From Devosia algicola (lineage in GTDB: Bacteria; Pseudomonadota; Alphaproteobacteria; Rhizobiales; Devosiaceae), in contig NZ_CP118246.1 of the NCBI RefSeq assembly GCF_028816455.1, positions 2,804,501-2,868,500 of the forward strand: a stretch of DNA of 64,000 nucleotides, given 5' to 3'. The first letter of the stretch is position 1; each line of letters opens with the position of its first letter. This document shows positions 18,687 through 27,950 of the stretch, piece after piece. The translations under genes and the position numbers were made by a program. Under the pieces are notes generated by a model. It was not told the origin of the DNA, searched no databases, and saw only the letters and a program-made list of their open reading frames with translations.

Positions 18687-19582
18687 TTCGCGGTCTCCGG
18701 ATTGGCGGTTGGCCGTTGCATCAAGGCGACAAACAGATCCGACATGGTCGGCGTCGAGACCTTGCCGAGGCTCGCGAGTGTTTCACGGTCCGCCCCGTCA
18801 AAAATCATCACCGTCTGGCCAAACCGCGTTTCCTCATAGACCGGCTTGAGCGTCCGCGCCGCCTCGGCGCTTTGCTCGTCACCAACCACCAATTGGGCGA
18901 ATTTGTCGTTCACGGTTTCCATCTGCATGTGCAGGATCAAATCGCCATCGCGAATGAACATGATGTCGGAGAGCATGAATTCGATCTCATCAACCTGATG
19001 AGTGGTGATGAGCAGGGTGCGCTCCTCGGTCATATAATCTTCGAGCAGGCGGCGGTAAAACCGCTTGCGATAGGTGATATCCAGCCCCAGCGTCGGCTCG
19101 TCCAGCACCAGCAGTTTGGCATCGATCGCCATGACCACGGCCAGATGCAATTGCGCCATCATGCCCTTGGACAATTGCTTGATCTTGGCTTCGGGGCGAA
19201 TGTCGGTGCCCTCAAGAAAGCTATGGGCTTTGTCCTGCGAAAAATTGGGATGAATATTGGACAGGAGGGCAAACAATTCGCGCACCCGCAAAAAGCGCGG
19301 CAGGCTGGCGACATCGGAAATGAAAGCGACATTTTCCATCAGATTAGCCCGGCGGGCAAACGGGTCTTCGCCCAGCACCCGTATGGTGCCCTGGCAATTG
19401 GTCAGCCCCAGAATGGCGTTGAGCGTGGTGGTCTTGCCCGCGCCATTATGGCCGATCAGCCCATAGATACGCCCGGCAGGAATGTCGAAATCCAGCCCAT
19501 GCAGGATTTCCTTGCTGCCAAATTTCTTGCGCAGGCCACGCGCCGTAACGATTGGGGCCAGTGCGGCTTCAGCTTCAGTCAT
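18683..19582 (-). CDS. ABC transporter ATP-binding protein (YtrB type)
   Basis: 299 aa. Walker A GHNGAGKTTT (about residues 42-51), degenerate signature LSKGMMAQLHLAVVM, Walker B LLVLDEPTLGLD, H-loop ITTHQVDEIE. The LSKGM form of the signature is common in YtrB-like exporters. The start at 19582 overlaps the regulator stop by 8 bp, suggesting translational coupling. Confidence 0.85.
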   Translation of the reverse strand: MTEAEAALAPIVTARGLRKKFGSKEILHGLDFDIPAGRIYGLIGHNGAGKTTTLNAILGLTNCQGTIRVLGEDPFARRANLMENVAFISDVASLPRFLRVRELFALLSNIHPNFSQDKAHSFLEGTDIRPEAKIKQLSKGMMAQLHLAVVMAIDAKLLVLDEPTLGLDITYRKRFYRRLLEDYMTEERTLLITTHQVDEIEFMLSDIMFIRDGDLILHMQMETVNDKFAQLVVGDEQSAEAARTLKPVYEETRFGQTVMIFDGADRETLASLGKVSTPTMSDLFVALMQRPTANPETAK

Positions 19583-19958
19583 TGGATTTGTCCCCCCTGG
19601 GCGTGGCCGGCCGCGTCTTGGCCAGTAATATGGATAGGTCGAGTTCGAGTGCCTTGATCTGGGCGGCAATGCGCGGCCAGTCTTCACTCAGGAATTTTTC
19701 GCGCTCATGGGCCAAAAGGGCCGGTCGCGCGCCAGTTTTGACATACATGCCAAGTCCCCGCCGTTTTTCGACAACATCAAGATCGACCAGCGCCTCAAAG
19801 GCCTTGGTCACTGTTAATGGATTGACCGCCATGTCGGCGGCGATCTGGCGCACCGAGGGCAGGGGATCACCCTCCCCGACCGAACCGCGCAGGATCATCT
19901 CGATCAGGCGTTGTCGGATCTGCATGAAGATCGGCTGGCCAGTATGAAAGTCGTCCAT
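19575..19958 (-). CDS. GntR family regulator, YtrA subfamily
   Basis: Short GntR protein of 127 aa: winged helix (PIFMQIRQRLIEMILRGSV, LPSVRQIAADMAVNPLTVTK, VVEKRRGLGMYVK) plus a brief helical dimerisation tail, as in YtrA. The start MDDFHTGQP at 19958 is preferred because AGGTAA lies 7 nt upstream. An earlier in-frame ATG at 19973 sits inside the operator. Probably represses its own operon with the ABC exporter. Confidence 0.85.
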   Translation of the reverse strand: MDDFHTGQPIFMQIRQRLIEMILRGSVGEGDPLPSVRQIAADMAVNPLTVTKAFEALVDLDVVEKRRGLGMYVKTGARPALLAHEREKFLSEDWPRIAAQIKALELDLSILLAKTRPATPRGDKSND

Positions 19959-19971
19959 GTGAATTACCTGC

Positions 19972-20012
19972 ATAGTGTGCTGGATAACTAACACACTATA
20001 TCGGAATGTCAA
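19972..20012 (-). promoter_or_regulatory. Promoter and operator of the ytrA-like operon
   Basis: Minus strand: TTGACA at 20012-20007, 17-bp spacer, AGTTAT at 19989-19984. An inverted repeat ATAGTGTG-N12-CACACTAT (19972-19999) brackets the -10 box. The geometry suits a dimeric GntR repressor that blocks RNA polymerase. Confidence 0.65.
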
Positions 20013-20066
20013 GCATCAAAAATTCCCGCCGCGTCAAACAGCGCGACCAACGACAAAATTACGGGG

Positions 20067-21729
20067 CTAGCCGACCAGAACCGGCTCGATACATTTGACC
20101 CCATAGACCTGCACATCGGCCTCGCCGAGGCTAAGCCCGAGGGTTTTGAGCAGCGTTTCGATGGTGAGGTCGAGCGTCGGGGCGAGCGGTCGCACCAGCC
20201 CCTTGATCGCCTGGGTGATGAGCGCGGGCGATGCCAGCCCGAGGCCGAGCGTGCGCACATTGAGTTTGAGATCGCCGAGGAGCGAGCCGATCAGCGAGGA
20301 AACAATGGTTTGGGTGTGCACGCTTTTGACGCGCCCCGCCTCGATATCGGCGGCGGAAAAATCAAGTGACTGGGGACGTGTCTGCGCAATCTCGACCATG
20401 GCGCTGCCCGTGACCTTGAGCAGCAGGGCATTGATCAGTTGCGCATCCCCGATCCTGGGTTTGCTGGCAAAAGCGCCAAAGCTATTGGCATCGACCTCGC
20501 CGAGAATCAGGCGCGCCACGCCGGGGCGGGCGGCGATGGTGGCGGTGCCACGCGGACTGGCTGTTGTCGGGCAGGTGGCCTTACTGACCACGGCTTCGGC
20601 ATGGGCCAGTTCAAGATAGAGCGGCAGCGTGACCCCGGCATTGCCCAAAATACCGCCGCCCAGCAGATGCGCGGTCGGGGCCAGTCGCACCTGGGCGGTC
20701 CGCACCACCGTGCCTTGCGGCCCAATGGCAAACCAGCCTCCTCCTTGAGGCGGCTCACCCACCGCCAGCTTGAGCGAAATCCCTGCTAGTCCGGGCACAT
20801 TGGCCGCCAGATCAAGGTCGATCTGATGGTCCCCGTCACTCAGCCCGGCGCTGGCTACCAGCATCTGCAAGGCGGATACGCTGGTAAACAGGTTTTGTCC
20901 GCCGGACTTGAGATCGAGCCGCCCCAGATCACCTAGATCAAACAGGCTGGCCAAGGCAACCGGGCCGCCGCCACTCACACTGTTGGCGAGCTTGTGCGCC
21001 ACCAATTGCGCGTTGCCATCCAATATGGCCGCCAGGGCCGCAGCGATATCGCCCTGATCGGCCTCGGCGGCCAATACATCATCATAGGTGCCCGCAACGA
21101 TGTGCAGTCGCTGCGCCAGTGCGTCCAGAAACGCAAAACTGTCAATTTTGACGTCCAGCAGGCTGTTATAGTCGACCAGGCTGAGCGATACATTTGTGCC
21201 CAGCAGGGCATTGAGAACCCCATTGACCAGCCCCCCTGCAAACGCGCCAACCGCGAGCCGATGGAAAAGGCTCACCTGCGGCGTGATGCGGGCAGTAGCT
21301 GACACAGCCAGCACCGGTGTCGGGCTCCATGATTTGGCAAAAAACAGGCTCGCCGGGTCGCTCAAGGTGAATGCGCACGGCATTGACCGGGGTCTGTCCA
21401 ACCACAAAGCGCCGTTCGGGTGTCCGGTCAGGGTCAGGTTCATAATGCCCAACATCGACATGCAGCCGCACGCCGGGTGCAGTCGTGTTCGCGGCGATCA
21501 ACCCTGCTTCGGCCAGCGTGTCACCGGCAATTTTTAGCGCATTGTCTGGATCACGCGCGGCGGCAAGGGCTGCAAGGTCGACATTGGACTGCATGACCCG
21601 CCGCTCATTGTAAAGGCTGGCCGCATCGACGGCAAAAGCCGATACCACCGCCGAAATCGACAGTGCCACAGCAAACAGGATGGCCATGTTCCCGTCATCC
21701 GCCGGGCCAAAGCGCCAAAACTGTTTCAC
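20067..21729 (-). CDS. TadG-like pilus-assembly/secretory protein (one frame break)
   Basis: About 553 aa after correction. N-terminal Flp-type Tad motif: a single helix MAILFAVALSISAVVSAFAV followed by DAASLYNERRVMQSNVDLAA, as in TadG. The long remainder has repeated Gly/Leu-rich segments, no known enzymatic domain, and is presumably extracytoplasmic. The break is at AGGCTC 21346-21351; with AGCTC the junction reads PGELFFAKSWSPTPVLAVSA. Overlaps the tadE-like stop by 4 bp. No other tad genes are present. Confidence 0.75.
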
Positions 21730-22151
21730 AGCCCGCCCCGGCGGATCGAGGATGAAAAGCTGATGGTTTTGCTGGGCAGCGGCAGCGGCGGATAAAGATT
21801 CCAGATCGGCAGCGCACTGGCGTCATATTCGACATTGACCTGATATTGGTTGGGGTCGCTGGCCTTGTCCCCGATTGAATAGGTCAGTCGCGCGCGCTCG
21901 ATCAGCAAATAGTCGGCGGCATTATTGTTGATGTAGGCCCCAACCAGCGCATCGCGTTCGCGCGCATTGAGCCCGGCAATTGAGGTGCGGGCGGCATCGG
22001 CGGCAATCTGCTGCACCGAATGCGCCGCTCCAAAATAGATGCTGTAAGCCAGCATGCCGGTCAGCATCAGCATGAAAACCGGGGCCAGAATGGCGAATTC
22101 CACTGCCGATGCAGCCCGACAGTCGGACAGGAAAGCGCGACAATGCAGCAT
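21726..22151 (-). CDS. TadE-like pilus-assembly protein
   Basis: 141 aa. The TadE signature is present: basic N-terminus, then CRAASAVEFAILAPVFMLML, a single membrane helix with the conserved Glu, then GAAHSVQQIAADAARTSIAG. A start at 22151 gives the canonical length; codons upstream are not family-like. Forms a two-gene unit with the TadG-like gene. Confidence 0.78.
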   Translation of the reverse strand: MLHCRAFLSDCRAASAVEFAILAPVFMLMLTGMLAYSIYFGAAHSVQQIAADAARTSIAGLNARERDALVGAYINNNAADYLLIERARLTYSIGDKASDPNQYQVNVEYDASALPIWNLYPPLPLPSKTISFSSSIRRGGL

Positions 22152-22333
22152 AAAGGCTCCAGCCGGATCTGTTACAATGCCAGCACAATGGCGGGCATAG
22201 CTTGCACTCTGCTTGCCACGCAAATGCGCAGTTCACCCCATATCGCGCCACACAATAGGTAGTTTGCCTGCTATGGGGCTTGCCTCCCCAACCGGCCCAA
22301 TGTCTACTCGCCGCTGATTTGGGGGAGCACGAG

Positions 22334-23086
22334 ATGACAGCCAATACGCTGACCATAGAAATTTGCGTTGAGGGGACAGACGGGCTGATCGCCGCCCAGC
22401 AAGGCGGCGCCGACCGGGTGGAACTGTGCGCCAGCCTGATTGAAGGTGGACTGACCCCCAGCTTTGGCGTGGTGCACGAGGCCTTGCGGCTCGCCACCAT
22501 TCCCTTCCATGTCATTGTGCGGCCGCGCGGCGGCGATTTTTTATATTCCGAGGTCGAGTTTGCCGCCATGCTCGCCGATGTGACCGCCCTGCGCGAACTT
22601 GAGGTGCCGGGCGTCGTCATTGGTTGTCTCACCGCCACTGGCGAGATTGACGAAGAGCGTACCAAAGCCCTGGTCGAGGCCGCCGGACCGATGAGTGTCA
22701 CCTGCCATCGCGCCTTCGACATGACCCGCGACTATGCCGCGGCCATCGAAGCGCTGGTCCGGTGCGGGGTTGATCGCGTACTCACCAGCGGGCAACGCGA
22801 TACCGCCATTGAAGGCCTCGATATCTTGAAGGATTGTGTGGCACGGGCCGACGGGCGGCTGGCGATCATGGCCTGCGGCGAACTTGATGCTGACAATATT
22901 GCGGCGGTGCGCGCCGGTACCGGTGTGGTCGAAATGCATTTCGCCGCGCTCAAGACGCGCAAGAGCCCGATGGAGTTTGCCAATCCTCATGTCGGCATGG
23001 GCGGCGATAATCTGGAACGCGAATATGAGCTTACCGTGACCGATTCGGCGGTGGTGGCACGCACCATTGCGGCGGCGCGCGGCTAG
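22334..23086 (+). CDS. cutC: Copper homeostasis protein CutC family
   Basis: TIM-barrel protein of 250 aa. Family blocks: IEICVEGTDGLIAAQQGGAD then RVELCASLIEGGLTPS (residues about 8-40), FHVIVRPRGGDFLYS, TCHRAFDM and RVLTSGQRDTAIEG, then LAIMACGEL. ATG at 22334 follows GGGGGAGCACGAG. A role in copper handling was proposed for E. coli CutC but is disputed; the substrate is unknown. Convergent with the SH3 gene. Confidence 0.88.
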   Translation: MTANTLTIEICVEGTDGLIAAQQGGADRVELCASLIEGGLTPSFGVVHEALRLATIPFHVIVRPRGGDFLYSEVEFAAMLADVTALRELEVPGVVIGCLTATGEIDEERTKALVEAAGPMSVTCHRAFDMTRDYAAAIEALVRCGVDRVLTSGQRDTAIEGLDILKDCVARADGRLAIMACGELDADNIAAVRAGTGVVEMHFAALKTRKSPMEFANPHVGMGGDNLEREYELTVTDSAVVARTIAAARG

Positions 23087-23113
23087 CATCAATAATTGAC
23101 CAGCACATTCGGG

Positions 23114-23696
23114 CTAGTCGAACGTCTCGTCGGGATAAGCGCCCCAGAGTTCGCCCTGCTCAACATAGCCGGTGTAGGTTTGGCTGCGACCGCGCTCGGG
23201 CTGATAGGCTCGCGGTGACCTGGCAATAATCGCCGTCACATTCATTGAGCTGCACGCGCAGCCCATCCTGCAGATTGGCGCGCGGGCTGGCATCCGGCGC
23301 CGCTGATGACAACATCGGCACCTCGCCGCTGGCGCCCCCCGCTTTCACATAGGCCGCGCGGTTGCCCGACAACAGATTCTGATGGATCCAGCCGGTTTGC
23401 CCGTCCACGTCGCGTACTTTGCGCCAGGTATCAAATTCAGCAATGATTTCAATAGGGATGCCGGCCTTGAGATAGATCCATGCCACATCATATTTGGTGC
23501 CCGGACCGACCCGCACATTGATCGGGTCCGAGCGGGTGCTGGCGAATCGGGGCAGCGGCAGGCCACTGGGATTGTCTTGGGCCATCACCGGCAGGCTGGT
23601 GCCGACAAGCACCAGAACCCAAATCAACCCCACGCGCCAGGCGGCGAGCAGACGAAGGGGAACGAGCAATGGCTTGGGAAGCATGGAATCAAACAT
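23114..23696 (-). CDS. SH3-domain secreted protein (one frame break)
   Basis: About 193 aa after correction. Signal sequence (LIWVLVLVGTSLPVMAQ), then a bacterial SH3b unit: PINVRVGPGTKYDVAWIYLK, PIEIIAEFDTWRKVRDVDG and GWIHQNLLSGNRA. A second divergent half follows with DYCQVTAS. The break at AGGCTC 23206-23211, once shortened, continues as SYQPERGRSQTYTGYVEQG and stops at 23114. Probably binds cell-wall material in the periplasm. Confidence 0.82.
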
Positions 23697-23845
23697 GGCT
23701 TTGCAGAGGTCGTGGAATTGACCTATCACTACACGATGATCCTTAATGGTCCTTGAAAATGGCAGTTTGACTGTCGTTTTTGCCCAGAGGCGCCGCTCTC
23801 CCGCGCCTTGGAACGGTCCAAACCGGTGCGGAAATTACGATATTG

Positions 23846-24874
23846 ATGAACACGCGAAAGCCTCGAATTCTGGTGACACGCCGCCTGCCCGAGGTCATCG
23901 AGGCCCGCATGGGCACGCTGTTTGAAACCGACGTCAACGAGGCCGACCTGCCCCTGCATGCCGATGATCTGGTGGCCGGGCTGGCCGACAAGGACGTGCT
24001 TGTATCCTCGATTACCGACATCATCGACACAAGATTGATTGCGCGCCTGCCCGCATCGGTGCGCATGATTGCCCAGTTCGGCAATGGCGTTGACAATATC
24101 GATATTGACGCCGCGCTGGCGGCGGGATTGTCGGTGACCAACACGCCCAGCGTTTTGACCGAAGATACCGCCGACATGGCAATGGTATTGATGCTGGCCC
24201 TGCCCAGACGATTGATCGAGGGCACCCAACTGCTGGTGCGCGAACGCGCCTGGGCCGGTTGGTCGCCGACCTGGATGCTTGGCCACCGCCTGCGCGGCAA
24301 GACGCTTGGCATTGTCGGCATGGGCCGCATCGGCACCGCCGTCGCCCAGCGCGCCAAGGCCTTCGGTCTCAAGATTCATTATTATTCGCGTAATCGCCGT
24401 CCGCCCGCCGTTGAAGAGCCGCTCGAGGCGGTCTATTGGCCCGATCTCGACGCCATGATCGAGGCCGTCGATATTGTCAGCCTGCACACCCCACGCACCC
24501 GCGAAACCTTCCGCATCCTTGATGCGAACCGGCTGGAGCGGATGAAGCAGGGTAGTTTCGTGGTCAATGTGTCCCGGCCTGAACTGGTGGATGAAGCCGC
24601 ACTGGTGGCCGGCATTGAAAGCGGGCATCTGAGTGGGGCGGCGCTCGATGTTTTTGAGAATCGCAACGGCATAAATCCGCGGCTTCTGGCACTGGCCGAG
24701 GCCAACAAGGTCGTGCTGACCGCGCATATGGCGTCGGCAACGCTGGAAGCGCGAATCGAGATGGGTGAAGCGGTAATCGTCAACATCCGCGCCTTCATGG
24801 ATGGGCACCAGCCACCGCATCTGGTCCTGCCCGATGGCAGCCATGGGCTAAAGCGCGCCGACCTGCGCGAATAG
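23846..24874 (+). CDS. D-2-hydroxyacid dehydrogenase (glyoxylate reductase-like)
   Basis: 342 aa, NAD(P)H-dependent. Rossmann motif LGIVGMGRIGTAV (about 150-162). Catalytic Arg in SLHTPRTRETFR, Glu in SRPELVDE, and His in VVLTAHMASAT. The usual HxGSAT block reads HMASAT, and NxARGE reads NVSRPE, so the substrate may differ from classic GyaR enzymes. Start ATG at 23846. Intact. Confidence 0.85.
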   Translation: MNTRKPRILVTRRLPEVIEARMGTLFETDVNEADLPLHADDLVAGLADKDVLVSSITDIIDTRLIARLPASVRMIAQFGNGVDNIDIDAALAAGLSVTNTPSVLTEDTADMAMVLMLALPRRLIEGTQLLVRERAWAGWSPTWMLGHRLRGKTLGIVGMGRIGTAVAQRAKAFGLKIHYYSRNRRPPAVEEPLEAVYWPDLDAMIEAVDIVSLHTPRTRETFRILDANRLERMKQGSFVVNVSRPELVDEAALVAGIESGHLSGAALDVFENRNGINPRLLALAEANKVVLTAHMASATLEARIEMGEAVIVNIRAFMDGHQPPHLVLPDGSHGLKRADLRE

Positions 24875-25068
24875 GGCAAGACCACCCCTGAAATCGCGAG
24901 GCGAAGCCTAAGCCCGTTCGGCGTCAATGTCACCCTGACATTTGCCGCCGCACGGATAGTTGCTCATTGCCTCAAAGCCGGGCTTGGGGCTAGCATCCAG
25001 GGTGGTTCGTGACCATATCCAGATAATCGTCGCAACCATATCGACGCACTAAACGAAAAGAGGGATCC
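24875..25068. other. Intergenic region with a dyad
   Basis: Between the dehydrogenase and hpf. Contains AATGTCA-CCC-TGACATT (24926-24942), a perfect 7-bp inverted repeat that could be an operator or a weak hairpin. There is no T-tract after it. Confidence 0.3.
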
Positions 25069-25636
25069 ATGACCTTACGTGTTTCAGGCAAAAACATGGA
25101 CGTTGGTGAAGCGCTCCGCTCCAAGGCGGAAGAAAACTTCGATGCCATCGTCGCCAAATATTTTGATGGCGGATATGATGGACATCTCACCCTGACCCCG
25201 GATGGCGGTGGCTTTAGAGCCGACTGTATCGTGCATCTCGATTCGGGGGCCATGCTGCAATCGAGCGCCCAGGGGAACGATGCGACTGCAGCCTATGACG
25301 TGATGACTCTCAATATCGAAAAACGCCTGCGCCGCTACAAGCGCAAGGCTCAAGTCCCATGGCAAGGGTGCCAAGGGCGAAGGGCTCATGGCTCAATATA
25401 CAGTGCTGGGCGTCAGTGATGACGATGATGAACTCGATGAGGATTACGCCCCCGTCATCGCCGAAACCACCAAGAACCTGCGCTCGCTCAGTGTTGGTGA
25501 GGCGGTAATGGAACTCGACCTGAGCCAATCGGGCGTTGTGGTATTTCGCCACGCTGGACATGGTGGACTGAATGTGGTCTACCGCCGCTCCGATGGCAAT
25601 ATTGGTTGGATCGATCCGGCGCTGGGGGTGAATTAG
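25069..25636 (+). CDS. hpf: Ribosome hibernation-promoting factor, long form (one frame break)
   Basis: Binds 30S subunits in stationary phase and promotes 100S dimers. 188 aa after correction. N-terminal S30AE domain (LRVSGKNMDVGEALRSKAEE) and C-terminal dimerisation domain (LSVGEAVMELDLSQSGVVVF, NVVYRRSDGNIGWIDP). The break is at AGGCTC 25346-25351. As AGCTC it reads RYKRKLKSHGKGAKGEG in the linker. Followed 48 bp later by ptsN; the hpf-ptsN pair is conserved in proteobacteria. Confidence 0.9.
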
Positions 25637-25684
25637 CGCGCGGTCAATCCAAATAACCTAATGATATTATTCTAGGGTAGATTA

Positions 25685-26152
25685 ATGGAACTGGCCGATA
25701 TTCTGGCAAAGGGATCGGTACTTATTTGTACCGATCTCAATTCAAAACACCAGTTATTTGAACACCTTGCCGACCAAGCGGCGCAGACTTGCGGGCATGA
25801 TCGAGACAAAATTCTTGACACTTTGCTGGATCGCGAGGCGCTGGGTTCAACCGGGCTGGGCGACGGTGTGGCGGTGCCACACGGCAAATTGGTGGGTCTT
25901 AATGGCGTCACCGCCGTCTTTGCCCGCCTGGTGCCGCCGCTCGATTTTGATTCGGTCGACGATCAGGCAGTTGATCTGGTCATGATGCTCTTGGCGCCGG
26001 CCGGGTCGGGCGCCGATCACCTCAAGGCACTGTCACGCGTCGCCCGCCTGCTGCGGACCGAGGCGCTGGTGGCCGATTTGCGTCGCAGCGATGATCCCGA
26101 ACGCCTGTTCGAACTGCTCACCGCCCCGATCACCACGCATTTTGCCGCCTGA
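25685..26152 (+). CDS. ptsN: PTS IIA-like nitrogen regulatory protein
   Basis: 155 aa EIIA(Ntr). Phosphoacceptor His in DGVAVPHGKL (about residue 69). Family blocks: NSKHQLFEHLADQAAQTCG, ALGSTGLGDGVAVPH and DLVMMLLAPAGSGADHLKAL. Receives phosphate from the PtsP-NPr chain and modulates nitrogen and potassium metabolism. Downstream of hpf, as usual. Confidence 0.92.
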   Translation: MELADILAKGSVLICTDLNSKHQLFEHLADQAAQTCGHDRDKILDTLLDREALGSTGLGDGVAVPHGKLVGLNGVTAVFARLVPPLDFDSVDDQAVDLVMMLLAPAGSGADHLKALSRVARLLRTEALVADLRRSDDPERLFELLTAPITTHFAA

Positions 26153-26168
26153 TCGAGTAATTGCGGTC

Positions 26169-26196
26169 AAAAAAAGCCGATCCCTGGGGACCGGCT
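26169..26196 (-). terminator. Terminator of the hsp20-DUF1150 operon
   Basis: On the minus strand AGCCGGTCC pairs with GGATCGGCT (one mismatch), followed by T7. It lies 27 bp after the corrected DUF1150 stop. There is no T-tract on the plus strand, so it serves the minus-strand operon. Confidence 0.7.
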
Positions 26197-26222
26197 TGTG
26201 TCGGCTGGATCCGCGCTATCGC

Positions 26223-26511
26223 CTAGTGCACCAGCACCAGGCCAAGATTCTTGTCGTCAAGCCACTCCGCCACCGCGTCTTCGGTGTCTGTAACCAGCAA
26301 TGGCGTACCATCGGCTGACATCACCAGCTGATAAAGGCTCGTTGGCGTCAAAGTCTGCGTCCTGTATCAAAAAATCCAGTTCGTGGCCGCTGATGGCCCG
26401 CACATACGCCACTGCATTGCCACCCAAAGCGGCGAATTCGGCAGCCGTCAGCATCTTGAGCGGATGATTGGGGTCGATGGATTCGGGCTGTTCACTACGC
26501 TTTTCGTACAT
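26223..26511 (-). CDS. DUF1150 family protein (one frame break)
   Basis: Small cytosolic protein, 95 aa corrected. Reads LKMLTAAEFAALGGNAVAYV and then, after AGGCTC at 26335-26340 is shortened, ANELYQLVMSADGTPLLVTD and NLGLVLVH. DUF1150 genes commonly follow small heat-shock genes in Hyphomicrobiales, as here (15 bp after hsp20). Function unknown, possibly a chaperone partner. Confidence 0.83.
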
Positions 26512-26526
26512 TTTTCGGCCCTTTCT

Positions 26527-26946
26527 CTAAACTGATCGAATTTCGATATGACGGGCGATCTTTTCGACAGGCGGCCTCTCAAGAGTAACAACGAGCATAC
26601 CATGGCCTAAAGTTGCATCCTTGACCACCATGCCTTCCGCCAGCAGGAAACTGCGCTGGAACTGTCGGGCGGCAATGCCGCGGTGCAGAAACTCCCGGCC
26701 TGGGTCGTCCTTTTGCCGACCGCGGACCAATATCTGATTGTCCTCCGCAATCACTTCGAGTTCGTTAAGAGCAAAACCAGCCACGGCAATCGACACCAGA
26801 AACCGCTCAACGCCCTCGGGCGTCATTGATCGTTCGATATTATAGGGCGGATAGCCCTCGGCCGATTTGGCCATACGATCCACGCGCTCTTCGAAACTGT
26901 CGAAGCCGAGCAGAAACGGGGCTGAAAATACAGAAATGCGCGACAT
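26527..26946 (-). CDS. Small heat-shock protein (Hsp20/IbpA family)
   Basis: 139 aa ATP-independent holdase. Alpha-crystallin domain about residues 33-130: PPYNIERSMTPEGVERFLVS, ILVRGRQKDD, EFLHRGIAARQFQRSFLLAE and GMLVVTLERP. The N-terminus SRISVFSAPFLLGFDSFEE matches rhizobial class A sHsps. Start ATG 26946 with AAGGA 7 nt upstream inside a hairpin. First gene of a pair with DUF1150. Confidence 0.9.
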   Translation of the reverse strand: MSRISVFSAPFLLGFDSFEERVDRMAKSAEGYPPYNIERSMTPEGVERFLVSIAVAGFALNELEVIAEDNQILVRGRQKDDPGREFLHRGIAARQFQRSFLLAEGMVVKDATLGHGMLVVTLERPPVEKIARHIEIRSV

Positions 26947-26951
26947 CAAAG

Positions 26952-27004
26952 CGTCCTTGAACCAAGCAACGTCAACACCCAGACCCGATTAGTTCAGCAT
27001 CTGG
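26952..27004 (-). promoter_or_regulatory. ROSE-like RNA thermometer candidate in the hsp20 5' leader
   Basis: On the mRNA strand CGTTGCTT (26971-26964) pairs with AAGGACG (26958-26952), masking the Shine-Dalgarno AAGGA. One G remains unpaired opposite the SD, as in the UUGCU/AGGA helix of ROSE elements. A second hairpin, CCAGA / TCTGG (27004-26979), lies upstream. The start codon follows 5 nt after the helix. ROSE elements control class A sHsps in rhizobia; the assignment here is by eye. Confidence 0.55.
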
Positions 27005-27070
27005 CGTTCCCAACTGATATGGGGCAGTGATGAGAATGCTTCAAGAGCGCCTGCGCGGGGGAGAAATATC

Positions 27071-27950
27071 ATGAGTGCAACCGTCTCGATCATCATGCCC
27101 GCCTATAAGGCGCACGACACAATCGGCTACAGCGTCAAAAGCGTTATCGCCCAGACCTGCCCCGATTGGGAACTGGTGATCATTGCCGATGACGGTCTCG
27201 ACTATGCCCCGGTGCTGAAAGCCCAGGACATTGCTGACAAGCGGATCAAATTCATGCAGAGCGGGCGGATTGGCGGTGGTGCATCAGCGGCGCGCAATGT
27301 GGCGCTCGATGCGATTACCACACCCTATGCCGCTATTCTCGATGCCGACGACCGGCTCAAGCCACAAAAACTGGCGCTGGCAGTAACGGCGCTGGCCGAT
27401 CACCCGATTGTCACCACTGCCCTCGATGTCATGGACGAAAAATTCGCCCATTTGCGTTTTGTGGCGCGGGGCAAGGACCAGCCATTGTCCCCGGGCACCC
27501 ACAAATGGGTCAGTATTTCGATGGATTCCATGCTCGTCTGGGACCAGCGGGTTGCTGATGGCCGCTATGATCTGGACATGAGCAACATGACCGACCTGGA
27601 ATTTTTGCTCCAGGCTCTACCGCACCGCATCTCATAGCTATCATCTGGGCACGCCGCTGCATGAGTATATCAAGCGCGCCGGATCAATGAGTAATAGCGA
27701 CAAGGCCAAGGCCGGCATGATCGCTTCGAAACTGACGCTGCTGGAGCGGCTTGGTACCAACTATTATCCATTGGCAAACACCGATGGCCCCGGTGGAATA
27801 ATCAGGTTTCTGGAGATTTCGCTGGCCGCCGAACGTACATTCGCCCCCGAAACAGGCCAATTGTTCGAAGATCATCTCGAGCCGATGCTCAAAAAAACGG
27901 GCAGCCCCGTTAGGGACCGCCCGATCGGGAGAAGCCGACATGCCGCTTAA
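27071..27950 (+). CDS. Glycosyltransferase family 2 (one frame break)
   Basis: About 292 aa after correction, GT-A fold. Residues 1-100 carry VSIIMPAYKAHDTIGYSVKS, ELVIIADDGLDYAP, GGGASAARNVALDAITTPY and the metal-binding DADD in AAILDADDRLKP. The break at AGGCTC 27612-27617, once shortened, reads LLQLYRTASHSYHLGTP. The target sugar acceptor is unknown. The 3' end overlaps the terminator and stop of the convergent gene. Confidence 0.82.
27891..27922 (-). terminator. Terminator of the small secreted-protein gene
   Basis: On the minus strand GGGCGGTCCC and GGGGCTGCCC form a 10-bp stem with TAAC loop, followed by G-TTTTTTT. It lies inside the 3' end of the convergent glycosyltransferase gene, 25 bp after the stop of the gene it serves. 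Confidence 0.75.
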
